A DNA stretch of 64,000 nt. Origin: Pseudomonas fulva (lineage in GTDB: Bacteria > Pseudomonadota > Gammaproteobacteria > Pseudomonadales > Pseudomonadaceae). This document shows positions 48,746 through 57,136 of this stretch, one piece after another. Below the pieces are notes generated by a model. It had not been told where the DNA came from and made no database searches. It saw only the letters and a list, made by a program, of their open reading frames with translations. The position numbers and the translations under genes are program-made. How positions within the stretch are numbered: the first letter of the stretch is position 1; each line of letters begins with the position of its first letter. The stretch spans positions 1 through 64,000 of the forward strand of contig NZ_JADNYP010000001.1 of assembly GCF_015680705.1 (NCBI RefSeq), written 5' to 3'.

Positions 48746-49987
48746 TCAGGCCAAGCGCTCGACCCGCGACAGGCTGCGGCGCATGAGCACCTTGCCGCGA
48801 CGTACCGAGACCAGGGCATGCCCCTGGCTGCGGAGCATCTCGTAGTCGTCCGGCGCGGACAGCAGCAACAGGTTCGCCGGGCGCCCGACTTCGAGGCCGT
48901 AGCGCTCGCCCAGGCCGAGGGTCCGGGCGCCGTTGTCGGTGACCAGGTCCAGGCAGCGTTGCAGGTCCTGGTAGCCGAGCATGTGGCAGATGTGCAGGCC
49001 GGCCTCGAGCACCCGCAGGATGTTGCCGTTGCCCAGCGGATACCACGGGTCGACGATCGAGTCCTGGCCGAAGCACACGTTCAGGCCGGCGCGGTCGAGT
49101 TCGGCCACGCGGGTCAGCCCGCGACGCTTGGGATGGCTGTCGAAGCGCCCCTGCAAATGAATGCTCTCGGTGGGGCACGAGACGAAGTTGATGCCGGACA
49201 GCTTCAGCAAGCGGAACAGCTTGGAGCAGTAGGCGTTGTCATAGGAGCCCATGGCCACGGTATGGCTTGCCGTGACCCGAGCGCCCATGCCGCGCACCCT
49301 TGCCTGCTCTGCCAGTACCTCGAGAAAGCGCGACTGCGGGTCGTCGGTTTCATCGCAGTGCACATCCACCAGACAGCCGCTGCGCTCGGCCAAGTCCATC
49401 AGGAACGTGACCGACGACACGCCTTGCTCGCGAGTATTCTCGAAATGCGGGATACCGCCAACCACATCGGCGCCCATGGCCACCGCTTCGCGCATCAGCG
49501 CCCGGCCGTTGGCGTACGACTCGATCCCCTCCTGGGGGAAGGCGACGACCTGCAGGTCGACCAGCGCGCGTACCTCCTCGCGCAGCTCGAGCATGGCCCG
49601 TAGCGCGGTGAGCTTGGGGTCGGTCACATCGACATGGGTGCGCACGTGCTGGATCCCGTGGTCGACCAGCATGCCAATGGTCTTGCTGGCGCGCACCTTG
49701 ATGTCGTCGTGGCTGGTGATCGCCTTGCGCTCGGCCCAGCGCTCGATGCCTTCGAACAAGGTCCCGCTCATGTTCCATTTCGGCTCGCCGGCGGTGAGGG
49801 TGGCATCGAGGTGGATGTGCGGTTCGACGAACGGCGGCACCACCAGGTTCTGCAAGGCATCCAGGTCATCTGGACGGCTCGCTGCGACCACGTCGAGCTG
49901 AGGCGTGATGGCGGCGATGCGCTCGCCGCCGAGTTCGATGCGAAACAGTCCGGGCTTGCCTCGCAGGCGCGCGTTGAGGATGTTCAT
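48746..49987 (-). CDS. Cytosine-deaminase-like (CodA family) amidohydrolase
   Basis: A 413-residue metal-dependent hydrolase closely resembling E. coli CodA: PPFVEPHIHLDATLTAGEPKWNMSGTLFEGIERWAERKA, VRTHVDVTDPKLTALRAMLELREEV, DVHCDETDD with metal His and catalytic Glu, GARVTASHTVAM, and NVCFGQDSIVDPWYPLGNGN. In CodA that last segment reads GHDDVFDPW; here the metal Asp is kept but the next Asp (314 in CodA), which contacts cytosine, is Ser and Phe316 is Val. A substrate other than cytosine is therefore likely. AAGGAG precedes the start at 49987. It is convergent with the ABC operon. Confidence 0.87.
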   Translation of the reverse strand: MNILNARLRGKPGLFRIELGGERIAAITPQLDVVAASRPDDLDALQNLVVPPFVEPHIHLDATLTAGEPKWNMSGTLFEGIERWAERKAITSHDDIKVRASKTIGMLVDHGIQHVRTHVDVTDPKLTALRAMLELREEVRALVDLQVVAFPQEGIESYANGRALMREAVAMGADVVGGIPHFENTREQGVSSVTFLMDLAERSGCLVDVHCDETDDPQSRFLEVLAEQARVRGMGARVTASHTVAMGSYDNAYCSKLFRLLKLSGINFVSCPTESIHLQGRFDSHPKRRGLTRVAELDRAGLNVCFGQDSIVDPWYPLGNGNILRVLEAGLHICHMLGYQDLQRCLDLVTDNGARTLGLGERYGLEVGRPANLLLLSAPDDYEMLRSQGHALVSVRRGKVLMRRSLSRVERLA

Positions 49988-50039
49988 GACGTTACTCCTT
50001 GGACGTGGTTCATGGGCCATGCCAGCTTGCCGCTCAGCG

Positions 50040-50984
50040 CTATCCTACACGCCTGGCATCCCGACGCACCGCCTGGGGCGGCACCCCGAACCCGCGCAGG
50101 AAAACTTCCCGCATGTGCCGGCGGTCCCTGAACCCTGTTTCCCGGGCCACCGTATCGAGGCTGTGACGGCTCTGTTCGATCATCAAGCGTGCGGCTTCCA
50201 GACGCAAACCTTCCACGGCCTTGGCCGGGGACTGGCCCGTCTCGGCGGTGAACACGCGGGAGAACTGCCGGGGGCTCAAGTGCGCCACCTGGGCCAGCTC
50301 CTCGACACTGAGCGGGCGATCGAGGTGCTTGCGCGCATAGTCCAGGACGCTCTGGATACGATCGGACCTGGGCGCCATCGCAAGCAGCTCCGAATGCTGC
50401 GACTGTCCTCCGGAACGGCGTTGGTGCATGACCAGCCTATGGGCAACGGACCGAGCAAGTTCGGGGCCCAAATCCTTCTCCACCATGCCCAATGCCATGT
50501 CGATGCCTGCGGTCATGCCAGCGGATGTCCACACAGGGCCATCGACGATGAAGATGTGGTCTTGCTCGACTTCTATATCCGGATACCGGGACCGTAGCGC
50601 GTTGGCGTAAGCCCAATGCGTAGTGGCCCGTCGCGCGGCCAGCACACCGGCGGCTGCCAGGATGAAAGCCCCGGTACAGACCCCGGCCAGCCGCCGAGCA
50701 GTGCCGGCGAAACCGCGGACACTCTCGAGCACCTGCGCCGAGGGCGGCGTCAGCGGGGTCAGCGTGCCGGCGATCATCCAGCTGTCGGCCAGGCCCGAGC
50801 TGCCCAATGGCAGCGTCTCGATGGACATGCCGAGCGACGAGCGTACCGTGCCGCCATGTTCCGAAAAGTTCTGGATGCGGTAGACCGGTTCACCTGCGAC
50901 CAGGTTTGCGAACTCGAATACCGCCTGCGTGGCCAGGGACATGACCTGAAAGCCTTCGGTAACCAGATAGCCCACCCTATGCAT
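50040..50984 (-). CDS. GlxA-type AraC regulator with DJ-1/PfpI domain
   Basis: A 314-residue regulator. Residues 1-175 are a DJ-1/PfpI-like domain (RRLAGVCTGAFILAAAGVLAARRATTHWAYANAL, with the nucleophile-elbow Cys in GVCTGAF); residues 205-305 are the AraC helix-turn-helix pair (LSVEELAQVAHLSPRQFSRVFTAETGQSPAKAVEGLRLEAARLMI and VARETGFRDRRHMREVFLRGFGVPP). GlxA-like proteins often sense small metabolites. It is divergent from the SDR at 51091, with a palindrome at 51016 in between. Confidence 0.87.
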   Translation of the reverse strand: MHRVGYLVTEGFQVMSLATQAVFEFANLVAGEPVYRIQNFSEHGGTVRSSLGMSIETLPLGSSGLADSWMIAGTLTPLTPPSAQVLESVRGFAGTARRLAGVCTGAFILAAAGVLAARRATTHWAYANALRSRYPDIEVEQDHIFIVDGPVWTSAGMTAGIDMALGMVEKDLGPELARSVAHRLVMHQRRSGGQSQHSELLAMAPRSDRIQSVLDYARKHLDRPLSVEELAQVAHLSPRQFSRVFTAETGQSPAKAVEGLRLEAARLMIEQSRHSLDTVARETGFRDRRHMREVFLRGFGVPPQAVRRDARRVG

Positions 50985-51015
50985 CGTCTTGCTCCCTTTC
51001 TCGTATGTCCTGAAA

Positions 51016-51030
51016 ACGTATCATATACGT
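51016..51030. promoter_or_regulatory. Palindrome ACGTAT-CAT-ATACGT
   Basis: A perfect 6-base inverted repeat around CAT lies in the 105-base divergent region between the GlxA-type regulator and the SDR genes. It may be an operator for that regulator, or overlap a promoter (TATACGT/ACGTAT are AT-rich here in a GC-rich genome). Confidence 0.45.
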
Positions 51031-51090
51031 CATTTAAGTCATGCAGATATTTTCGCATCATGGCGCCACACCCATCGACGGAGCATGACC

Positions 51091-51888
51091 ATGACCCAGC
51101 CATACAAAGGCACGGCGCTCATCACCGGCGCTTCCACCGGGATCGGTTCGATCTATGCCGATCGCCTGGCTCGACGCGGCTACGACCTGGTACTGGTGGC
51201 GCGAAATCGCGATCGCCTCAATGCCTTGGCCAGCCGCCTCACTACCGAGACCAGGCGCAACATCGAAGTCCTCCAGGCGGACCTGGTCGCACCGCACGAG
51301 CTGGCCGAGGTAGAGCGCAAGCTGCGCGAGGACGCCAGCATCACCTTGCTGGTCAATAATGCCGGGATCGGTACCCATGCCGGGCTCATGGAAAGCGATA
51401 TCGAGCGCATGACCGAGATGATCAGCCTGAACGTCACGGCGCTCACCCGCCTTGCCTATGCTGCTGTTCCGGGCTTCGTGACTCGCAAGCACGGCGCACT
51501 GATCAATGTCTCATCCATCGTCAGCCTGGCACCGGAACTGCTCAATGGCGTCTACGGCGGCAGCAAAGCCTACGTGACGGCCTTCACCCGGTCCCTGCAC
51601 AAGGAACTGTCGAACCAGGGTATCCAGGTCCAGGCGGTATTGCCTGGAGCCACTGCCACCGATTTCTGGCAAATCGGCGGGTTACCTCTGGAGCACCTGG
51701 ACCCGGGCATCGTGATGTCGCCGGCCGACCTGGTCGACGGGGCCTTGCAGGATTTCGATGACGGGGTGTTGATTTCCATTCCGTCGATGCACGACCTGAC
51801 GCATTTCCAGCACTACGAAGCCAGCCGGCAGGCCTTGTTCGAGCAACTTTCCAGCAACCGCCTGGCGCCGCGCTACAACGCCGCCTGA
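51091..51888 (+). CDS. Short-chain dehydrogenase/reductase
   Basis: A 265-residue classical SDR: GTALITGASTGIGSIYADRLARRGYDLVLVARN (TGxxxGIG), LLVNNAGIGTHAG (NNAG) and the active-site Ser with YGGSKAYVTAF (YxxxK). GGAG lies seven bases before this ATG; the ATG six bases earlier is too close to it. First of three genes (two SDRs and an AhpD-like protein) divergent from the GlxA regulator. Substrate not readable. Confidence 0.87.
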   Translation: MTQPYKGTALITGASTGIGSIYADRLARRGYDLVLVARNRDRLNALASRLTTETRRNIEVLQADLVAPHELAEVERKLREDASITLLVNNAGIGTHAGLMESDIERMTEMISLNVTALTRLAYAAVPGFVTRKHGALINVSSIVSLAPELLNGVYGGSKAYVTAFTRSLHKELSNQGIQVQAVLPGATATDFWQIGGLPLEHLDPGIVMSPADLVDGALQDFDDGVLISIPSMHDLTHFQHYEASRQALFEQLSSNRLAPRYNAA

Positions 51889-51910
51889 TCATTTGAAAAG
51901 GACATAAGCC

Positions 51911-52675
51911 ATGAAGCTCAGCGCCAACACCATCTTCATCACCGGCGGCACTTCCGGCATAGGCCGGGCATTGGCCGAAGCCTTCCATCGACGGGGCAAT
52001 CAGGTCATCATCGCCGGCCGGCGCCAAGCGTTGCTGGACGAGATCGCCAAGCTCAATCCAGGTATCGACACCATAGGACTGGATATCGACGACCCTCGGC
52101 AAATCAAGGCAGTGGCACAACAAGTCATCGCCCGGCATCCATCGCTGAACGTGATCATCAACAATGCCGGCATCATGCCGTTCGACGATCCTGGCTCGGG
52201 TGAGCATGACGACGAGCAGGCGGTCAGGCTATTGCAGACCAACCTGCTCGGGCCGGTTCGCGTCAGTGCCGCGTTCGTGGAGCATCTCAAGGCGCAACCT
52301 GATGCCTACATCATCAACAACAGCTCCATACTGGCTTACCTGCCTCTGGCTGCCACGGCCTTGTATTCGGCGAGCAAGGCCGCCATTCACTCCTACACGC
52401 TGTCGCAGCGCTTCAGTTTGCGTAACACCAGTGTCAAGGTCCTTGAGATCGCGCCGCCCTGGGTCGACACGGACCTGATTCACAAAAGTGGCGACAAGCG
52501 CGCCATGCCCCTCGACGAGTTCATCGAGCAAACCCTGGCCAAGCTTGAAACCGCAACGACCGAAGTGCTCGTGGACCGCGTCATTGCGCTGCGCGCCAAC
52601 CAGGGTGCGCACGAGCACGAGCTGATCAACCAGTTCAACCAGTCGCTGGTTGAAAACCCGATTCCGGTCGCCTGA
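51911..52675 (+). CDS. Short-chain dehydrogenase, DltE/YdfG-like
   Basis: A 254-residue SDR with NTIFITGGTSGIGRALAEAFHRRGNQVIIAGR, VIINNAGIMPFDDPG and LYSASKAAIHSYTLSQRFSLRNTSVKVLEIAPPWVDTDL. The N-terminus KLSANTIFITGGTSGIGRALAE is the DltE/YoeD-type opening. It follows the first SDR by 22 bases with AAAAGGA upstream. The pair is common next to GlxA or TetR regulators in Pseudomonas. The reaction is unknown. Confidence 0.85.
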   Translation: MKLSANTIFITGGTSGIGRALAEAFHRRGNQVIIAGRRQALLDEIAKLNPGIDTIGLDIDDPRQIKAVAQQVIARHPSLNVIINNAGIMPFDDPGSGEHDDEQAVRLLQTNLLGPVRVSAAFVEHLKAQPDAYIINNSSILAYLPLAATALYSASKAAIHSYTLSQRFSLRNTSVKVLEIAPPWVDTDLIHKSGDKRAMPLDEFIEQTLAKLETATTEVLVDRVIALRANQGAHEHELINQFNQSLVENPIPVA

Positions 52676-52714
52676 GCCGACTGTCCAGACCCGCCATCTT
52701 CGAGGAAACCACGA

Positions 52715-53233
52715 ATGACTCGTATCAACCCCCTGACCATCGACCAGGTACCAGCCGCAGCGCGTACGGTGCTGCAGGGAGTGGAAAAAAGCCTGGGATT
52801 CGTCCCCAACGTGTTCGCCACCCTTGCCCACTCGCCCGCCGCGCTGGGTGGCTACCTGGCTCTATCGCAAGCATTGGGCAGGAACAGCCTGACCCCTGCC
52901 GAACGGGAAGTGGTCGCGCTCGCGACCTCCGAGGTCAATGGATGTGAGTATTGCATCGCCGCGCACAGCTATTTCGGGCACAAGGTCGGGCTCGGGGCAG
53001 ACCAGGTGAACGCCGCCCGGGCAGGCACGCTCGATGCGCTAGCCGCCCTGGCTCGAGCGGTTACGCTCAGCCGCGGCCAGCTTCTCGATACGCAGCTCTC
53101 GGCGGCGCGCGTGGCTGGCCTGGACGAGGCGAAGATCGTCGACGTGATCGCCCAGGTTGCGCTTCTGACCTTGACCAACTACCTGAACAATGTAGCCAGT
53201 ACAGAAGTGGACTTTCCGCCTAGGCGCAGTTGA
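52715..53233 (+). CDS. AhpD-like / carboxymuconolactone decarboxylase family protein
   Basis: A 172-residue helical protein with the redox pair and His of the AhpD family in EVNGCEYCIAAHSYFG (CxxC plus H). Opening segment VEKSLGFVPNVFATLAHSPAALGGYLALSQAL matches the peroxidase-related alkylhydroperoxidase group. Members use the cysteine pair to reduce peroxides with a partner. It follows the second SDR by 39 bases and the three genes probably form one stress-related transcript. Confidence 0.85.
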   Translation: MTRINPLTIDQVPAAARTVLQGVEKSLGFVPNVFATLAHSPAALGGYLALSQALGRNSLTPAEREVVALATSEVNGCEYCIAAHSYFGHKVGLGADQVNAARAGTLDALAALARAVTLSRGQLLDTQLSAARVAGLDEAKIVDVIAQVALLTLTNYLNNVASTEVDFPPRRS

Positions 53234-53270
53234 AGCACGCCGTGCATGTCGATCCCGACGATCATCCTGC

Positions 53271-53290
53271 GGTACCTGCTGTCAGGTACC
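53271..53290. terminator. Hairpin GGTACCTG/CAGGTACC
   Basis: A perfect 8-base stem with a 4-base loop lies 38 bases past the AhpD-like gene. It lacks a U-run but its position suggests a terminator. The remaining interval to 53493 holds the box at 53402 and no gene. Confidence 0.45.
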
Positions 53291-53401
53291 CTCGAGCGCC
53301 GTGCCCCAGGCGCGGCGCAGTCAAGCCGTCGACGCATGCCGCCATGCCCGTTGCAAGCCTCCACGTCCTCGATCGACCCATGCCGGATACCCCATGCCGC
53401 A

Positions 53402-53418
53402 TTAAGCTGCCGTTAAGC
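53402..53418 (+). promoter_or_regulatory. TTAAGC direct repeat, response-regulator-type box
   Basis: TTAAGC at 53402-53407 and 53413-53418 repeat with an 11-base period, the form seen in PmrA/QseB-type OmpR-family boxes, followed by TAGACT (53429-53434) at a plausible -10 distance. The box stands about 75 bases before the bestrophin-like gene. The regulator is not in this window. Confidence 0.5.
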
Positions 53419-53493
53419 ATCGCGCCCTAGACTTGCTCACCAGGCTGGCGCTCGACGCCGGCCCACGCCCGGTCGATAGAGGAGTGATGCGAT

Positions 53494-54420
53494 ATGGAAG
53501 CTGCGATGGCGATGAAATGGAAATGCCTGGCACGGACGATCAGCTATGTGGGCTGGTCGTTGTTCTGGTTGCTGATATGGGATGTCGCCGTCACCCTCGA
53601 TGCCATGCTGAGTGCAGGCTATGGCTTCGAGCTGCCATTGATGCCACTGACCCTGCTCTGCTCGGCGCTGGTGGTGCTGATCAGCTTCAGGAACTCCAGC
53701 GCCTATGCCCGCTGGTGGGAAGCGCGCACGCTGTGGGGGTCGATGGTCAACAGCTCGCGCAGTTTCGGCCGCCAGGTGCTGACCTTGATCGACGACCAGC
53801 CGGGCATCCACCCGGTCAAGGCACAGCTTATCCAGCGCCACGTGGCTTACCTGCAGGCCCTGCGCATGCACCTCAGGGGCCAGAAGGACATCACGGCGCT
53901 GGCCACCGTGCTTTCCGAACAGCAACTGCGCCAACTGGCCGGAGCCAGCAACCTGCCCAACGATATTCTCAGCGGTTCTGCCGAGCTGATCGCGCACCAG
54001 TTCAAGCAAGGACGGCTGGACAGCATCAGGCTGGCGCGCCTTGAATCCACGCTGGTCGACATTTCCAACTGGCAGGGCGGCATGGAACGTATCGCCAACA
54101 CTCCGCTGCCTTATCCGTACGTGTACTTCCCAAGGCTGTTCAGCACGCTGTTCTGCGTGATCATGCCGCTGAGCCTGGTACCATCGCTGGGCTGGTTCAC
54201 GCCGGTGGTGTCGACGGTGGTCGGCTGCATGCTGCTGGCCATGGAGCGCATCGGCACCGACCTGCAGACGCCGTTCGGCAGCAGCCAGCACAGCATTCGC
54301 ACCGATGAACTGTGCCGCAACATCGAAAACAACCTGCGCTCGATGTTCCGCTCGCCAGAGCGTGGCGCGCTTTACCTGTGCAGTGACTTGCAGGGTCCGA
54401 TCGCGCCGCCTGGCCACTGA
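53494..54420 (+). CDS. Bestrophin-like (UPF0187/YneE) membrane protein
   Basis: A 308-residue bestrophin homologue: SLFWLLIWDVAVTLDAM (helix 1), PLMPLTLLCSALVVLISFRNSSAYARWWEARTLWGSMVNSSRSFGRQVLTL with the signature RNSSAYARWWEAR, LPYPYVYFPRLFSTLFCVIMPLSLVPSLGWFTPVVSTVVGCMLLAMERIGTDLQTPFG. Bacterial members form pentameric ion channels. GAGGAG precedes the ATG. It is a single-gene unit with its own upstream box. The 195 bases after it hold no gene I can support, although both strands are open. Confidence 0.88.
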   Translation: MEAAMAMKWKCLARTISYVGWSLFWLLIWDVAVTLDAMLSAGYGFELPLMPLTLLCSALVVLISFRNSSAYARWWEARTLWGSMVNSSRSFGRQVLTLIDDQPGIHPVKAQLIQRHVAYLQALRMHLRGQKDITALATVLSEQQLRQLAGASNLPNDILSGSAELIAHQFKQGRLDSIRLARLESTLVDISNWQGGMERIANTPLPYPYVYFPRLFSTLFCVIMPLSLVPSLGWFTPVVSTVVGCMLLAMERIGTDLQTPFGSSQHSIRTDELCRNIENNLRSMFRSPERGALYLCSDLQGPIAPPGH

Positions 54421-54615
54421 GCACCTTCATGCCCCGAGCGCCAGTGCTGGCCTTCAAATGGATTGGTGCCTGCCAGCTCGGCGCCAAGCGCATCCTGCGC
54501 GGCCTGCTCGATGAAGTCGAAGACCTCCTCGCCATGTTTGGCGGCACGGCCAGTATCCGAGCGATTCGCTGGATCCGTGTGACCGGCAGCTTTTTTACTT
54601 TCCAGGGCGCCTACA

Positions 54616-55362
54616 TCAGCGCCCGCCTGACACGTCGATGAACGAGCCCGTCGTATAGGACGCCTCATCCGACAGCAGCCACAGCACCGCCCTGGCCACC
54701 TCCAGCGGCTCGCCGCCCCTGCCCATGGGCACGCTCTGCTGCAAGCGCGCCACCCTGCCCGGCTCACCCCCGCTGGCATGCATTTCGGTATGGATCAGCC
54801 CGGGCCTGACCCCATTGACGCGAATGCCTTCCCCGGCGACTTCCTTCGACAGGCCGATGGTCAGCGCATCCAGGGCAGCCTTGGAGGCGGCATAATCGAC
54901 ATATTCATTGGCGGCCCCGAGCACCGCGGCGCGTGAAGAGACGTTGACGATCGCGCCGCCGCTGCCGCCGTTGCGCGTCGACATGCGTCGCACCGCCTCT
55001 CTGGCACAGAGGAAGCTGCCGGCGACATTGGTCGTCATGATCCGCTGGATGCGTTCGGCACTCATCTGCTCCACGCGCATCTGCTGCGACAGCACACCGG
55101 CATTGTTGACCAGGCCGTCCAGGCGGCCGAAGCGCGCGTCCAGTGCCAGGAACAACGCCTCGACCTGGCGCGCGTCGCCGATGTCGGCCTTGAACGCGAA
55201 GGCGCTCCCACCCTGCTCGGCGATGGCGGCCACGACCGCCTCGGCGGCAGCCTCGTCGGCACGGTAGTTGACGCAAACCTGGTAACCCAGCGTGGCGGCC
55301 TGGATGGCGCAGGCGGCGCCTATGCCCCGCCCCGCGCCGGTGATCAGCAACGTCTTGGTCAT
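54616..55362 (-). CDS. SDR-family oxidoreductase
   Basis: A 248-residue SDR of the 3-ketoacyl-reductase/glucose-dehydrogenase-like type: TLLITGAGRGIGAACAIQAATLGYQVCVNYRADEAAAEAVV, LVNNAGVLSQQ, IVNVSSRAAVLG, YVDYAASKAALDALTIGLSKEVAGEGIRVNGVRPGLIHTEM and terminal GSFIDVSGG. Start at 55362 has TGGAG upstream; the frame to 55425 is not needed. It lies 71 bases past the metal ABC operon on the same strand and could be its last gene or a separate unit. Confidence 0.87.
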   Translation of the reverse strand: MTKTLLITGAGRGIGAACAIQAATLGYQVCVNYRADEAAAEAVVAAIAEQGGSAFAFKADIGDARQVEALFLALDARFGRLDGLVNNAGVLSQQMRVEQMSAERIQRIMTTNVAGSFLCAREAVRRMSTRNGGSGGAIVNVSSRAAVLGAANEYVDYAASKAALDALTIGLSKEVAGEGIRVNGVRPGLIHTEMHASGGEPGRVARLQQSVPMGRGGEPLEVARAVLWLLSDEASYTTGSFIDVSGGR

Positions 55363-55433
55363 GATCGAGCTCCAGTGATGGCAAAGCCCGAGTATAGCGG
55401 CCGAGCTCCTGGCGCATCGCGACACGATGTCCG

Positions 55434-56279
55434 CTAGGTATCACCGAGCAGTCGTCGCCTGCCGGCACCGCGCTGCGGGAGCAGCAGCACGAGCACGAAC
55501 AGCATGGCGAATACCACCACGATGGTCGGCGCCGGAGCGCTGTCGAGGAAGAACGACAGGTAGACGCCAAGGAACGCGCAGCCGATGGCGATGACCAGCG
55601 AGACCCACAGCATGTGCCGGAGCTGGCGCGCCAGCAAGGCGGCGATCGCACCGGGCGCGATCAGCAGCGCGATGGCCAGGATAACCCCCGAAGCCTTCAG
55701 CGCGCCGACCACCGCCAGCGAGATCAGGCACAGCAGTCCGTAGTGCAGCCAGCCGCTGCGCAAGCCGACCGCATGGGCCTGGATCGCGTCGAAGGTGTGC
55801 AGCATCAGGTCCTTCCACTTGCTGGCGACCACGCTTGCCGTGAGCAGCGCGATGCCGGCGCACATCCACAGGTCCTGGTCGCTGGCGCCGAGGATGTCGC
55901 CGAACAGGATATGGTCCAGGTGCACGCTCGATTCGATCTTCAGGTACAGCACCAGCCCCAGGCCGAACATCCCGGCATAGACGATCCCCATCACCGTATC
56001 CTGCTTGATGCGGCTGTTGTCCTTGAGAAAGCCGGTGGCGAGGGCGCAGAGCATGCCGGCGACGAACGCACCGATGGCATAGGGGATCTGCGCGATATAG
56101 GCGAGCACCACGCCGGGAAACACCGCATGGGCGATGGCGTCGCCGAGCAAGGCCCAGCCCTTGAGGACCAGGAAGCACGACAGCAGCGCCATGGGAATGG
56201 CGATCAGTACGGAGATGGCCATGGCGTTGAGCATGAAGTCGAAGCCGAACGGCTCCAGCAGCACCTGCGCCCAGCTCAT
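55434..56279 (-). CDS. Metal ABC permease (second), SitD/YfeD-like
   Basis: A 281-residue ABC-3 family permease with about eight helices. It opens LLEPFGFDFMLNAMAISVLIAIPMALLSCFLVLKGWALLGDAIAHAVFPGVVLAYI, the family motif around GDAIAHAVFPGV, and includes VGLRSGWLHYGLLCLISLAVVGALKASGVILAIALLIAPGAIAALLA. Start at 56279 overlaps the first permease stop by ATGA. A larger open frame to 57083 is a shadow of that permease. Paired with the next gene product it forms the channel of a Mn/Fe importer. Confidence 0.88.
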   Translation of the reverse strand: MSWAQVLLEPFGFDFMLNAMAISVLIAIPMALLSCFLVLKGWALLGDAIAHAVFPGVVLAYIAQIPYAIGAFVAGMLCALATGFLKDNSRIKQDTVMGIVYAGMFGLGLVLYLKIESSVHLDHILFGDILGASDQDLWMCAGIALLTASVVASKWKDLMLHTFDAIQAHAVGLRSGWLHYGLLCLISLAVVGALKASGVILAIALLIAPGAIAALLARQLRHMLWVSLVIAIGCAFLGVYLSFFLDSAPAPTIVVVFAMLFVLVLLLPQRGAGRRRLLGDT

Positions 56280-57136
56280 GAGCGTGCCTCCAGGGTCCGC
56301 CGCCGGCGACGCCTGGCGGCGATCAGCCCGTGCCTGGGAGCGACGATGAACACGACCAGGAAGATCAGCGTCTGCAGCACGACGATCACCCCGCCGGTGG
56401 CCCCGTCCAGGTAATAGCTGAGATAGGTGCCGAGCAGGCTGGTGAGCGAGCCGATGCCGACGGCGATCGCCAACAGGCGGGGAAAACGATCGCTCAGCAG
56501 GTAGGCCGTGGCACCGGGGGTAATCACCATGCAGATGACCAGGAAGGCGCCGACCGTCTGGAGCGCGGCGACGGTGGAGGCCGAGAGCAAGGCGAAGAAC
56601 AGCACTTTCAGCCGGGCGGGACGGATGCCGACGGCACGCGCCTGGTGCTCGTCGAAGAAGGTCAGCAGCAGGTCGCGCCACTTGGCCATCAGCACCAGCA
56701 GCGTGGCCAGGCCGATGATCGCCAGCTGCAGCGTATCCTCGGGGGTGATCGCCAGGATGTTGCCCAGCACGATGGTCTGGATGTTCACCGAGGTCGGCGA
56801 CAGGGAGACCATGAACAGGCCGAGCCCGAAGAACGAGGTGAAGACCATGCCGATGACCACGTCCTCCTTGAGCCGGGTGCGTCGGTGCAACAGCAGCAAT
56901 GCGCCGCTGGCCAGGGCGCCGGCAAAGAAGGCGCCGAGCGAGAACGGCAGGCCGATCATGTAGGCACCGGCCACGCCGGGGACGATGGCGTGCGACAGCG
57001 CGTCGCCGATCAGCGACCAGCCCTTGAGCATCAGGTAGCAGGACAGGAAGGCGCACACGCCCCCGACCAGCGCCGAGACCCACATGGCATTGCGCATGTA
57101 GCCATAGGCGAAGGGCTCGAGCATCAGTTCAATCAC
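56276..57136 (-). CDS. Metal ABC permease (first), SitC/YfeC-like
   Basis: A 286-residue ABC-3 permease: [56 protein letters not shown], the same GDALSHA-PGV motif as its partner, and [32 protein letters not shown] prefer the GTG at 57136, which has GAGG eight bases upstream; ATG 57124 has none. It overlaps the ATPase stop by 8 bases. Two different permeases with one ATPase is the layout of Sit/Yfe manganese-iron systems rather than ZnuABC. Confidence 0.87.
   Translation of the reverse strand: MIELMLEPFAYGYMRNAMWVSALVGGVCAFLSCYLMLKGWSLIGDALSHAIVPGVAGAYMIGLPFSLGAFFAGALASGALLLLHRRTRLKEDVVIGMVFTSFFGLGLFMVSLSPTSVNIQTIVLGNILAITPEDTLQLAIIGLATLLVLMAKWRDLLLTFFDEHQARAVGIRPARLKVLFFALLSASTVAALQTVGAFLVICMVITPGATAYLLSDRFPRLLAIAVGIGSLTSLLGTYLSYYLDGATGGVIVVLQTLIFLVVFIVAPRHGLIAARRRRRRTLEARS

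Noticed and set aside
54429..54641. A 70-codon plus-strand frame and an opposing minus-strand frame between the bestrophin and SDR genes.
   Set aside because: Both overlap neighbouring coding ends, neither has a start with a ribosome site or a family match; a gene remnant cannot be excluded.
55434..57083. A 549-codon minus-strand frame suggesting one fused metal permease.
   Set aside because: Its N-terminal half is an out-of-frame shadow of the first permease; the real gene starts at 56279 with an ATGA overlap.
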